A stretch of DNA of 64,000 nucleotides from Warburgia ugandensis (lineage: Eukaryota > Streptophyta > Magnoliopsida > Canellales > Canellaceae). The notes under the pieces were generated by a model that saw only the letters and a list, made by a program, of their open reading frames with translations, searched no databases and had not been told where the DNA came from. How positions within the stretch are numbered: position 1 is the first letter of the stretch; each line of letters starts with the position of its first letter. The DNA lies in the NCBI GenBank assembly GCA_035236585.1, contig CP141135.1:73261057-73325056 (forward strand). Reading direction: 5' to 3'. The translations under genes and the position numbers were made by a program. Shown here one piece after another: positions 46,371 through 58,491 of the stretch.

Positions 46371-48529
46371 TGGATGTCAGCGATTGCGTGAAAATCCAGT
46401 GAAAAGGGGAGAAAGTTGCATTCTAATGTAGCCAATTTGCAGGGAGCTACCCAAAAAAAGAACAACTTAGATGGATGATCCGAGCCGATCATTTTATTTG
46501 TCATGATGCCACGATCAAAAGGCCTCAAGAATAATTGCAATCGGACTAGAAACTAGGGAAAATCGGGCTGTTGAAGATGACCCCAGCAAGTGGTAGAAAA
46601 TCAGTGACTATATACTTTTCTTCGAATTTTTTAGCATCAAATGACTACAGATTGCCACTAAATTTCAAGGGAGTGAAGGTGAGATCTAATCTAAAACCCC
46701 CTTTTGAGGAATTTGAGATCCGATGAGAAATAGGCCACCGGTAGGGATGTGTCGATCACCTTCTTTGGCGATGGCTAATCAATGCCGGTAACCTTTCAGA
46801 ATGGAACAAAAATTATGCCCTAGGCATATTTTGGTGTAGTCTATTCCATGAAAGGTTAGATCTTTGATCAGGGTGTATCTGACTGTCCAATTTGGATGCA
46901 TGTCAGATCAGAGATCCTTGAGGTGTGATTTCAAGATGTAAACCGTATATTGTGATGCGTAGATCAAGATCCATGCGAGGTATATTAGATCTAAGATATT
47001 GGTGAGATGATCTAGTCAATCTTGATCAATGACTAAGATCTATCGATGATTTAGATGTAGAATTGGATCAAGATTGATGATCCATTCTGTTCAAATGAAT
47101 CTTTGAGATTATATGAACAAAATTATTTGATGCATTCTTTGATTTGGGATGATTAGGTGCAGAAATGTCATCAAATCGGTAAGGACATCTTTGATCGAGC
47201 ACATTTGAGGCAACCAATTGATGATCTAGCAAGGCAGACTGCTAGGTGTTTTTCAGATGGGCTTAGATGAGGCAAGATTATGTCTCAACCTCTTTATTCT
47301 TATTGATTTAGCTATAATTATATAAGGTTATGCATGAATAGCATAAAATGATGCCTGATTGGTTGATTTTAATAAAATTTCCTAAGATTGAAATAATATG
47401 AGCATGATGGCTTTGGAACATATAATGATGTAATTATGAAAGAAGCCTGATGGTTACAGGCAAGCCTATATCATCATGATTTGGATTATTAGCCAAATGA
47501 GGCTAGCCTCCCCTTAAGATTTCATGGTTGGGAGCCAATGGATTGTATTGAAACGCCATATATTGAGATATGAAAATATAATGTACTTTATAATTAACAA
47601 TCCAATTTAGATAATTTGGATTCTATGTGTGACATGGAGGTGATGTTTATCTAGGTGGTGGAACTGAGGCGCATTGATTTAGGGTGGAATCTGATTGATT
47701 TGAGAGATACATAGGAGTGATTCTTGTCTGAGGGAAGTGATGACAACCATTAACGTACATGTTTTTGTTTGTAAAATTTTAGACATATATAACATCGTAT
47801 TTCTATTTTACCATGATTTAATGTTGAGGTATTGAGATTATTGATATTGATGCATATTTTACATGATTTCATGGATTCATATTTAACAACGGATGGATGT
47901 TCGATCGTGACTTATTTATCTGTTATAAGCGATATTGATGTCACATGATTTATGTACCCTTTTGTGACCATGGGGTCATTACATAGTGAATTTGTTTGCT
48001 ATGGCATATGGATGCCTTGATTTTATTGCTTGTTTATTTGTGGATTTGGTGGTGGAGGTTTGGTGGCTGATCCTTGAGAGGCTAAGATGGGCAATGCCTT
48101 GGGATGGTGAGCCATAAGTGCTCCTAGTTTTATGAGATATGTGATTTATGTATTTTAGCGGATTTATGACCAGTGTTTTTGCCCGATGGACACTACGCTA
48201 GGAGGGTTGTAGGGTTGGCCACCCGCCCTCTAACTTATGGTGATTATGATAGACATGTACCCCATAGATGGCAAACACCACACTGAGTGGTATCATGGGT
48301 AGTCCACGCTACAATCTTGGTCCCTCCCATGCAAACGGGCATTGGAGTCTCACATTTTGGTGTCGCGGTGAGCAGTAGTGGTTGATACCCTAGAGTGATT
48401 ACCATTGCAACATAGTGGTCTATGCACTTCTTGATGTGTGATTTTATCATGTTGCGCAGATAGCGGACCATGGTGGATATTCCCTGTGTACCCACGGTGT
48501 GACAACACATCTTGAGGGGTGATTGTGCT

Positions 48530-51500
48530 TGTGAAAACCCCAATTTTTCTGGAATTAATTGGAATTTTTACAAAAATTGAGGTAGAATATTATATTTAAT
48601 ATACTATTCTTGTTTTAGAAAAAAAAAAGGTCTTGAAACATAGATATTTGGAATCATTCATAGGAAACCAGTCATAATGACTATAATAAGCACATTAAAA
48701 TCTGAGCTTCGGTGAAAATTCCCTATTTTTCATAATTTTTATGAATTTACATTTACCCATATGGGTAAAATGGTCATTTCACTTTTGTGTGGGGTCGTCA
48801 AAAGTTGGGTGAGTTGGTGGACAGCTAGCTTAGGGAATATCAATGATGAAGAATAAACATGATGAGGAATATGCTTTTACTTTTATAAGAAAAGTGAAAA
48901 ATCATTTATAATTAAAATAATTAAAAAATAACCCTATAAATACCCCTCCTATAGGCTGCACGAAATTCACAAACTCCTAAAGACTCTCCCTCTCTCTTTC
49001 CTTCTTTTTCTCTCTCTTCCCTTTACAATCGCAGAGCACGTCTATGGACGCACTAGAGGGAATATTCCCTCATAGGCTGTTGGGTGTGTCCACAAACGCA
49101 TCTTCCCCAATTGAACCGGTTTCACTGTGGTACCATTTTTAAATAGGCATTTGATTTAAGTCATTGAAATCCAAATATAAGTAGTTCATCTTATTCAGAA
49201 TTTCACCATCTTCAAAAGCCCTATGATTTCACAATGATCAGAGGCATATTCACTGGTAAAATCACCGAAAAACAATAAGTCTGGCGACTTGTATTTTGTT
49301 GGCATGGACCTCTCTTTTTCAACTATATTTTCCATCTCTGGACACTACAGGTAGGTACCCCTCATCCCCCTCAAGATATTCCGGCAGGTTTTAAGGTATG
49401 AAGATCACCATACTAGATTTTTCGACAAGATTTTTTCAGCGAATCTAGTACTGGTGAAACAAGTGAAAAAACACCTATAAAATGTATATTTTTGAAGATT
49501 TTGAGCCGTTGGATGGATTCAGAGGGTCCCAAAACCCCAGGGGATGAAATCTAGGATGTTGGATCGTTCAAATTTGGGAGATCTAAGGAAAAGCTAATCT
49601 GACGGTCTAGATTGGACCGACTCGGCTATCCTAGGTCACTGCTCCATGTACACCAGCTATCATTGGTGGAACGCGGCGGGGTGGGCTGTTGATCGATCAA
49701 TCGATCTGTGACCCAGGTTGTATCGAGGTCCTTGTTTTGATATAAAATCTTAAAACTTCAATTCAGAGCTCATTTTAACTCCAAATCAAGATCAGAAAGA
49801 AGCTATAGATTTCTAGTGAAGAGTATAATCTAATAAAAACATAAAATTTATATTTTATTTACTCTAAAAATATGTGATTTACAAAAAGAGGTACTAATTC
49901 CCAAGATCAGTCAAATCTGACATGATCAGACTTTGGATTTCTAATCCATCAGTGATCTAGTGATGAGAGAACATGGAATCAAGAGTTAGATGTGATTGGT
50001 CTGGGATGAATTAAGAAATTTAACCTTGGTGGAAGAGAAATCTTAAAAAATAATCATGGATTTTCTTGATTTGACTAATCCATCATGATCAGAAACTATA
50101 AAATAGTATGGATGATGATCTAATGGTAAGATTATGAGAAATGAATGGCCTAATGTGGCTAATTGGGATAGAATGAAATCTATGCCCTTGATTTGGATTA
50201 ATTGACTTTAGATCTTCTTGATCGGTTGGATCAAGAAAGATCAGATCATATGATGAGATGCATTAATGATCTAGTAATGATATCACATTAAGAGAATGTG
50301 ATAGATTTGAATAAAAATGAAAGATCAAGATCTAAACCCTTAATGGGATGAAAAATGAATAGAAATCAAACTATGATCATTTGATCAAAATGAATAAATA
50401 TGATGCATTCAAATGAGCATGTGAATTATTAAATTCTATTATAAATATTCTTTTATTTGCTTAGTAGATTTCATTTTTAGATTTATTTGTTTATGCTTTA
50501 ATTGTTCATGTTATGTATATTACATGAAAAATATAATGAAATGAAAATAGATATTAATGAACATTTACAATGAATATGAATATGGATTTAATGATAGTAA
50601 GGGCTACAGTTAGTAGGATAGTATAAGAAATATCATTTTCTTTGCCCAAATTAGGAGAATAATTAACCCCATGAATGACATTTTAATGTTCATGGATTTA
50701 ATTAAAATCAAATAGCAAGAGTAATTAAGGTTTAATGCTCATAGGAACCTTATGAAGGTTGAGTTAAGGTCATCCCAATAAATGTTGAACATAGTTGTTA
50801 AGGGGGTTCTCTAATAGAGGCTCACTCTTCCCACACATTTTGATGACATTTGAGAGTCTAAATGCCTCCTTACATGAGGATTGAATTAACCATTCTGTGA
50901 GCAGCTTTTAACTGGTAAGCCTTAGTCAATTCTGAAATAAGGAGTTGTCTAGTGTTAGGAAAGAAATAAACTATCTTCAACCAATAATACATTAAGTGGT
51001 TGAATAATAAAAAGATTATAAAAGGATAGTAAACTATCTAATCCTAATAAAAATAATAATTAACATTATCAAAGATCAAACAAGATCCATAGGGAAATCT
51101 TGAATGATCAAGAATAATAAGAATCATAATATTGTATGTATGTTTTGAAGTAGTATAAATATTAGATTCAAATGTAGATCAATAGATTAGATCCTTGATC
51201 AATATGATCCAAGGAATAAGATCCAAATCATCTTATGTAAGGATGATCAAAAGAACAATTAGGAAGTATAAATGAGTTGAGAAATGACTATACACGTATG
51301 ATGTGACAGATACATGAAATATATGATGATCAAGATCAATGAGAAGATGGATGGTTGAAAGTAAGGGTAGGTGGACCTTAAGGATATATTCAATATATAT
51401 AATACATGTATTTTACACATGATCTTATCCTCATAAATGAGTTTTGATTATAATTGCCTTGGAATTGTTATGAATCAACAAATGATGTTGAAATGAATAC

Positions 51501-52731
51501 AAAGGGATTGATTAAGTAATTATGAAATTACTTAATGGGTAGAATGGGAGGATTTGAACTATATAAGTTGGACCCCCAAATCTTACGGAAATAAGTATTA
51601 AGCATGTCCTATTATAACCAGACATATAGTCCGTATGTATGAAATATTAGTTTCCATACAAGCATGGAGGCTTGTCGTTTTGTTTTAGATAGGCTTAGGC
51701 CTAGGGATGCCAATGCTAGGAGAGTTGTAAGGGTTTGGCCACCCTCTCTCCAAAAACTGATTATGATGATGATACCATGACCGAAGAGAGGCAAAACGTC
51801 GGGTGAGGCAATCATGGGAAGGCCGCCACTGTGACAGCCATGGTTCCCCCCATGTGAACATAGAACTGTATTTTCCATTGTGGTATCAATGGAGTATTAT
51901 GCAATTATTTAGGCGTGCTGTACAAATTGAGACTGCAAGCATGGTAGTCCTTTGATATTTTGCATTATGATGCAATTGTATTATGGCATGATGAGATGCC
52001 CGGTAAAAGTTATTACCGATGTTGTATTGGAGGATGATTCCTAATATGGTATGATTATATATTAACACCTAGTCTTAATATTGAAATCAGTTTAGAAATG
52101 AGATCTTATTGATAATATTAACTATATCCACGATTTTCAATGGTTTTATTTATATGTAATATATACATATAATTCATATGATGAGTGAAGGATATAATAT
52201 TTATCCAATTGCATAAATTGATTTATATCACGGATATAATGAACTGTTGATTTTGAGATATATTTCTTAAATCCCCTACTAAGCATAGCTTGCCGAGATA
52301 TTGTAAATGTTTGAATGTTTACAATATCTCAGATATAGTTAAGGAAGATTGAAAGCTCAAGACTTGTGGATAATCATCACCGAACTATGGCTTAGGGTAT
52401 TTACTCTAAGGAAGATTGTATTGATTTTTTTGTAATTTGGATTGTAATATTTGGACAAGGTATGTAATGATTACCAGGGTTGTGTACGTGAGCCACTAGA
52501 TCAATCCTGATTTTAATCAAAGTATTTCTATTGATATTTAATGAAAATTTTATTTTTTGCAAAAATCTAAGTATGATAAGTAATTTGAGGTGACACTTGG
52601 GTTTTTGACAAATCCATTTCAAAGAAAATATGTTTTCGCTATTTGTATTTTAATTATTTTTTTTTTCAAATTCAAGGCCCTACCTTTGCAAATAATTATG
52701 AAAATTTGTTTTAAAAACCCGGGTCATTACA
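48530..52731 (+). mobile_element. Solo giant LTR (4.2 kb) with perfect target duplication GTGCT
   Basis: Starts TGTGAAAACCCC, ends ...AAACCCGGGTCATTACA. GTGCT stands at 48525-48529 and 52732-52736. No coding region is present. Its first 2.2 kb is the inverted relative of 17894-20260. Later blocks shared with other giant LTRs include gccaatgctaggagagttgt (51708) and the hairpin at 52295. The length is at the upper end for plant LTRs. Confidence 0.88.
52295..52330 (+). other. LTR hairpin, AT-type stem
   Basis: Perfect 13-bp stem GAGATATTGTAAA / TTTACAATATCTC with a 10-nt loop, preceded by aagcatagcttgcc. It lies about 400 bp from the LTR end. Confidence 0.9.
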
Positions 52732-53355
52732 GTGCTACGAGCAGCCCTGAAGGGAACAATTGTGGGAAATTGGTATGAGTACTCATGACTGGTGATACAA
52801 GTGTGTGGTGCACTCATGGGACCCTCATGTTAGGGTGCCTCGCATTAATGACATTTGTGCACGTAGATATTCCTTACTGGTTTAACGCATTGCATTTATG
52901 TGATTTTGACACTAGTGGGATCCACTTGTGAGGGTACTCTTGATGATGATATACACATTTTTCCTATGAGCTCTCGACACTCTGTAGTGATTTGATTTTG
53001 GTATATTTATGAGCTTTAAAAGGTCAGCAGATTTGACATGTTTTCATGCATGTGGTTGGCATGAGTTACATTGATTTGGTGTCTTCAATTGATGAGTTTT
53101 CAAGGTTTTGTTTACTCTGCATATTTTGATCATGCTGGTGGCTTAGATATTACCACTTATCTCGATGGTTTTAAATGCCAACCATGTTGTACGACATTGT
53201 TATTTATTCTCATATTGAGATTATATTTGAACTGTTCTCATGAGATTGATCTTTTATCACACGCCCTGAAAAATTGATGTATGTTTTCTTCATACGGTGT
53301 CAAATGTTATTATTATTATTATTATTTGTGGTCACCTACACAAGCATAGCTTGCC

Positions 53356-53384
53356 GAGGCATTGTGATATTTTTGCAATGCCTC
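53356..53384 (+). other. LTR hairpin, GC-type stem
   Basis: GAGGCATTG / CAATGCCTC, perfect 9 bp plus a T-G pair, preceded by cacctacacaagcatagctt. Confidence 0.85.
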
Positions 53385-53407
53385 ATATTCAAAGAAAGAC
53401 AACAGGT

Positions 53408-54038
53408 TGTGTTTGTTTTACCTCAAGTGCAAAGGCTATTGTAGTGTAGCGTTTGCAAGTATGGGTCAATCCCACAAAGACCCGCTTTAAGAATTTGGAG
53501 TTTTAATAAAATTTAATTATTTATAAATTAAAATTAAATGACAAAAATTAAATAAAAGTGCAATCATACTTACTTAGATTGATTATCATTAAATTTTTTA
53601 GATCTGGCCTCATAAACTTCGATCAGCCTTCATCAGTCTCTTCCTGGTGCTTCTGATTGATGATCCACTGGAGAGATTAAGTATATTCCAAAAAAATATG
53701 AGAGATCTAGGTTAGATAAAGATTTTGGTATTTGGATGTTTAGATAGCCTTCTAGAGTTCAGATTAAAGATTAGAGACTTTAATTAAGCCAAGGGATGCG
53801 CTAAGAATATAATCTAAAAAATAATTAAAGATTTGATGTGAAACAGAGGAGAAATAAAGAGATCTTTATTGTTAAGTCTAACTCGTTGATTAGGTTAAGC
53901 CTTAATTAATTTAGTATAGTGGCTGCATGTCGGATGCGTCTAGCAGTGAGGGAAAAGTGCAGATAGGGGAATTGATGCTAGAGTGGAGGGAGCTTGGCCG
54001 GTGCTGGACTAGGCAGAGGGGGAGAGCTAGGCAGTCCA
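53408..54038 (-). mobile_element. Element X, copy 3 (truncated by a chromovirus insertion)
   Basis: Reversed right end of the family: tgtgtttgttttacctcaag, tgcaaaggctattgtagtgt, then t-rich and at-rich parts. Only about 630 bp is seen before a chromovirus LTR begins at 54039; the rest would lie past the right edge of the window. Confidence 0.65.
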
Positions 54039-54545
54039 TGTAACACCCTGAGTTTTTATATCAAATTTTTTTTATAATAATAATAATTATAGTTGGGATC
54101 CCAAAATCAAACAATTCTATTAATTATTGTATTAGGACATTTACTTAAAAACCTCCGGGAGTTATCTCCTTTTTCCAAAAACATCATGACCACGATTAAA
54201 AGATAATATAAGTACACATCAATAAATCTAAGACAATACTAATATCAAATCCAACGTCAAAATCAACGGCACCTTTATTTTTAAAACCATGAATATCCAA
54301 AAATCATAATAATGTGGGCTAGGGTCTATCCATCATAGCATTCCACCATACTTAAAGACAGGTCCATCGTATATATAAATGTCATAATCAAATCCATCTA
54401 ATGACGGTATACAGTTCATAAAATAGGTTCAAATTGTAGTCCATCTAATCACTCACGTCGAGCTATCTATTAGCAAATCAAAGTGGTCACCACTGCTATC
54501 ACTATCCCTCCACGGCCTTGCCCTTCCTGTTGTCTCGCTTGGTAT

Positions 54546-54577
54546 TTAAGGCATTGCAAAACAAAGCAATGCCTCAA
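54546..54577 (-). other. LTR hairpin, GC-type stem
   Basis: Minus strand TTGAGGCATTGC, loop TTTGTTTT, GCAATGCCTTAA: 12 pairs with one G-U. Same loop as at 45795 but the outermost pair is T-A instead of C-G. Confidence 0.85.
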
Positions 54578-57176
54578 CAAGCTATTGGTTGTATATATAC
54601 ATAGACATTTAATATAATAGTAAGGAAAAACAAAATTGAATAACAATGTTGATATATTATGTAGGTCAATCATCCATGAAAATATAAGTATAATAAGTAA
54701 TGACAATATAGTCTTAAAACATCATATGTGATAAAACATGCGCCGCATGGATATAAAACATGCTAATCTTGTGGATGTAAAACATGGTATGATCCAATAT
54801 CAATGAACATACAATAATAAACAGGGCACCCCAAGGTACGTGGGTCCCACGAGTGTCCCATACACTCGTATAAGAGATCATGAATACTCATATCAATCCT
54901 CTCAGTATCGTCACACCCAGGCATACAATAACATCTCCATGCTCATCGTGCAAGCATACAAAACAAGAGTATGGATCATCATGCTACAGTGGCAACCCCT
55001 CTAAGGTCTCAACCACCGCCGCTCCCCAATGACACCATAACGAGAGACTTAACATCCGTCCCTATGGAAAGGCCTGTAATGGTAGTGTGGACTATCCATT
55101 TTACCAAACCTACCCCTATCAAAAGCCATAAATGTTAGGTGTCTATCACATCATAAATCACATCACAATTTTAGAGGGTGGGTGAACGACCCTACTCCCT
55201 CCGAGCATGACATCCACCAAGTGAGAGTATCCGTCATAAATCACAAAACACAAAAATTGCATATCTCGTAAAACCAGTAGCACTCATGGCTCACAATACC
55301 CAAGGTACACCCCTCATCCCAGGGGTAGCCTCTCAAAGGACTAGCTAGCAAGCCTCCACAATCCTTTCTCATGAAAACCCATCAGTTTCAGTGATGCAAT
55401 AAAGAAAGATAATTTCTAATTATGCATAAATAAGTAGTATCAATCTCATGAAACCATCGATCATAAATCCATTCAATATATTATCAAAATATAATATCGA
55501 TCATAACATAAAACTCTGAGTCTCACAAAATCATAGACTAAATAAACAAATGCAATTAACTCACAATCAATCATGATGCTATGATAGTGTAAGGTTTTTA
55601 AAATTAAAACATAACATTAAATGTTGTCACCTACCTCGATGTGAGATCACCCAACTCAAGCATATAATCCTCTTAGCTTGTATGTTCAAATGTACTTATC
55701 AGTATGACAATACTATTTTGTGTTATTCATTTCATCATAATGGAACCTATGGTGATCTAACTGTTGAATCATCTTTTAAGATCTCTAATTATGATTTGGT
55801 TCTTAATTTAGTCTCATCTCATGTTCATCTGTTTGTTTTTATGTGTATCTAATGTTTATACCTTGATCTGATGGTTAGATCATCCTGATATCAATAATTT
55901 GCGAAGATTTGGTTCAGATCAATGGTCTAGATCAATTTCTAACATAATCATATCCAATATGATCCTTAGAACCCTTATTCATTATCATACTTTATCTCAT
56001 TGTTCAAGTCTTGGGGCCTGATCACCCTTTGATTGGCATGTTCTAAGTTATTAAATAATATTTTATGATTTAAGTAATTTAAAAGTAGTCAAATATGAGT
56101 TTTCAAGTCAAATCTAGGTCCATGTTATCAAGACGATAGCAAAATATGCTTCCGATTATGATTTGGACCTCTGTAGCTACCAAAATCAAGATTTTTTGTG
56201 AAAAGACTTCATAAATTAATACATATTAATTTATAGAGGTCGGGTGGGTAGTTTGCACCAATTTACATCGGCGGACCAGTAGTTCATTGTCGCTAGGATG
56301 CCCAGAGCGTTTCGGACGCTAGGATAGCGCGCGTGAGCGTTCCGAGCAACGGAGTGCCCGCTTCGCACATCCACTGTTGTGCTTCTCGGTGGGCATCTTG
56401 GGTGCACTGTCCATCCGGGATGATGAACCCAAGCCATCCACCTTGTTTTGGTTTGATCGGAGCCCCTGAAGCCCCAATTTTTATTTGTTTTTGTCGTTCC
56501 AAGGGTTTTTGGGTCCAAATATCACAATGAACGGCTTAGATTTTTCATTGAGGTGTCCTTAACATGGGTCTAACTATGCTCCATGATTTTGAATCCCTAG
56601 GCCATTCAATGGCCATTCTGATCAGATCTAGCCTGGATCTGTAAGGAAAAAGTTGAAAAACAAGGTAAATAACATGTTAGAGTATGTAACTTACTTGATT
56701 AGAGCTAGAGATGGGAGATTAGAGCTGGAGATGGGAGATCAGAGTCCTCTAATGCATGCAACTTCAATTCGTTTCCACAGTGTGCACAAGGAAAAACTAG
56801 GGTTCTTCTTTGGTTATTTGGTGTAAGAATGGAAGGGGAAACTTGTATTTTATAGGCTAAGTCCCGATTTTTCTGAATGAAAGGTAGATCGGTGCCTTCC
56901 TCCATTAGAACTCTAATGGAAGTAGAAAAGGGGTGCCGTTATCAAAACAACTCTCTTTAATTAACATCCTTGGCAAATTTCCAATTTACCCTTACACTTA
57001 AAATGGTCATATCTCACTCATTCGAACTCCATTTTCAACGTTCTTTATACTGTTCAATTCTAATCAATGTGTACTTTCTAGTTTTAGTGATTTTAGAACC
57101 AAAATCTATAGATAAAATTTTAAATTAATTTATATTTTTTATTACTAATTTAGGGTTAAAAATTGAGGTTATTACA

Positions 57177-57440
57177 TCCTTCCCACCTTATAAAAATTTC
57201 TTCCTCGAATTTTTAATACATACCTCTATGTAAATAACTCTCGGTGGACCCTTCTCATCTTATCTTCTGTCTCCCATGTGGCCCCCTACTGTGAAGGACG
57301 GTCTCAATGGAATTTGACTAATGAAATAGTTTTAGTCCTCAACACCTTAACTTTCTTATCTAGTATACACATAGGTCTCTCCTCAAATGTCATATCAGGC
57401 TGTAACTCTCCTAGGATCTACTCAAGATTGTGAGACAGAT
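57177..57440 (-). pseudogene. Chromodomain / pol C-terminus remnant
   Basis: Minus strand reads DMTFEERPMCILDKKVKVLR, TKTISLVKF and, after a frame break, ATWETEDKMR. This is the ordered signature of the C-terminal integrase/chromodomain region of Tekay/Del-type Gypsy elements (EEKP.QILD...VLR.K.I.LVKV.W ... EATWE.E..MR). Stops are present. A chromodomain normally guides insertion to methylated histone H3. Confidence 0.8.
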
Positions 57441-58491
57441 CGGATATGTACTTCCATTAAACAATTCCAGAGTCATCCTCACATCACAATGTATGATAAT
57501 TGTAGCAATAATTCCCAAGTTAACATCAATAAGCGATTTCACAACACGTCATACCTTCTTATCTCAACCCATCATATAAATCGATGCCTATCAATCCTCT
57601 CTTCATATAATCAGACACATCATAACCACATATGACGCATTTAGCACAACCCAAACTTCCATTAGGGGGTTGATTACTTATGTACAACTTAGTACTAGTA
57701 AATTCACTATATTTGCTCGATTCAGAGCATCTCTGATAACATATAGGAATCATTTACCAAATCAAAACTACATTATGTAGCTCACTAACAGGAAATCATA
57801 TGCTAGTCACAACGACAACTTATTAACTCACCAACAGGAATTCTATGCCAATGAGAACCAATATGCAATATGATCACACTGTAAGCACTTAGGAGTTTGC
57901 CACCTAAAAGTTTACCAGTGTGTCTAGCACTTGCCCTCATTGGTTACTCACTAGCATCAATTGTAAATTGAAATTTGATTAATCATAAGGGAATAATCTC
58001 ACATAATATTATATATCACTAATATCTTGGTGACACTCAATTATACAGTGCCCGCAATTCATGAGACTAAGGGACTATGAACTTCAGTCATCAATTTGGC
58101 TAATCTCAGTCCCTTATAATCTCAATAAACAACTCTTTATTATTCAAGGTATTTCGTAAAGGAAATTCACTTCCTCCAGCCATAACTCATGTTATAAATG
58201 GTTGCAATAAATGATGAGCCTTTAGACATTCTGAATTTATGCACAATGATTCCTTGTGCTCCTCTGTGTTGGTGAAATATTCAACAATACTATCTATTAA
58301 TACAATCATGGCTCATCAAAATAACATTTGAAGATTTAACCCATCATATCCATACATTCTGTCAGTGTATTGGTTCCACCAATTTGTACCGTTCAGAACT
58401 AGTAACAATCATAACAAGTTCTAAAAATCATCTCAAGGCGTCATACTCAGAATCCTACGCTGGGTATAATCACACCTCAAATCACTCTCTA
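57441..58491 (-). other. Chromovirus 1 internal region, unreadable
   Basis: Position implies upstream pol sequence, but decay leaves no domain I can name. Confidence 0.4.

Larger units (their letters stand above)
41451..53407 (+). mobile_element. Giant LTR split by three nested insertions
   Basis: The LTR lies in three pieces: 41451-41761, 46315-48529 and 52737-53407. It starts tgtaacatctctaattttta. The middle piece has the block cgctaggagggttgtagggttggccacc (48210 region), and the third piece resumes mid-block (atgagtactcatgactggtg) and reaches the hairpin at 53356. Removing the insertions at 41762-46309 and 48530-52731 restores a continuous order matching the other LTRs. Its end is cut by element X at 53408. 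Confidence 0.7.
54039..58491 (-). mobile_element. Chromovirus (Tekay/Del-like Gypsy), 3' LTR and 3' end of pol
   Basis: LTR 54039-57176 (minus: tgtaataacctcaattttta ... gggtgttaca). Next to it the polypurine tract ggtgggaagga (minus) and then the end of pol, so this is the 3' LTR of a minus-strand element. The internal region continues right until interrupted at 58492 by a second element. The 5' LTR is outside the window. Confidence 0.85.

Noticed and set aside
56231..56530. Overlapping 65-95 codon open frames on both strands
   Set aside because: They lie in a GC-rich part of the chromovirus LTR and share no recognised domain.
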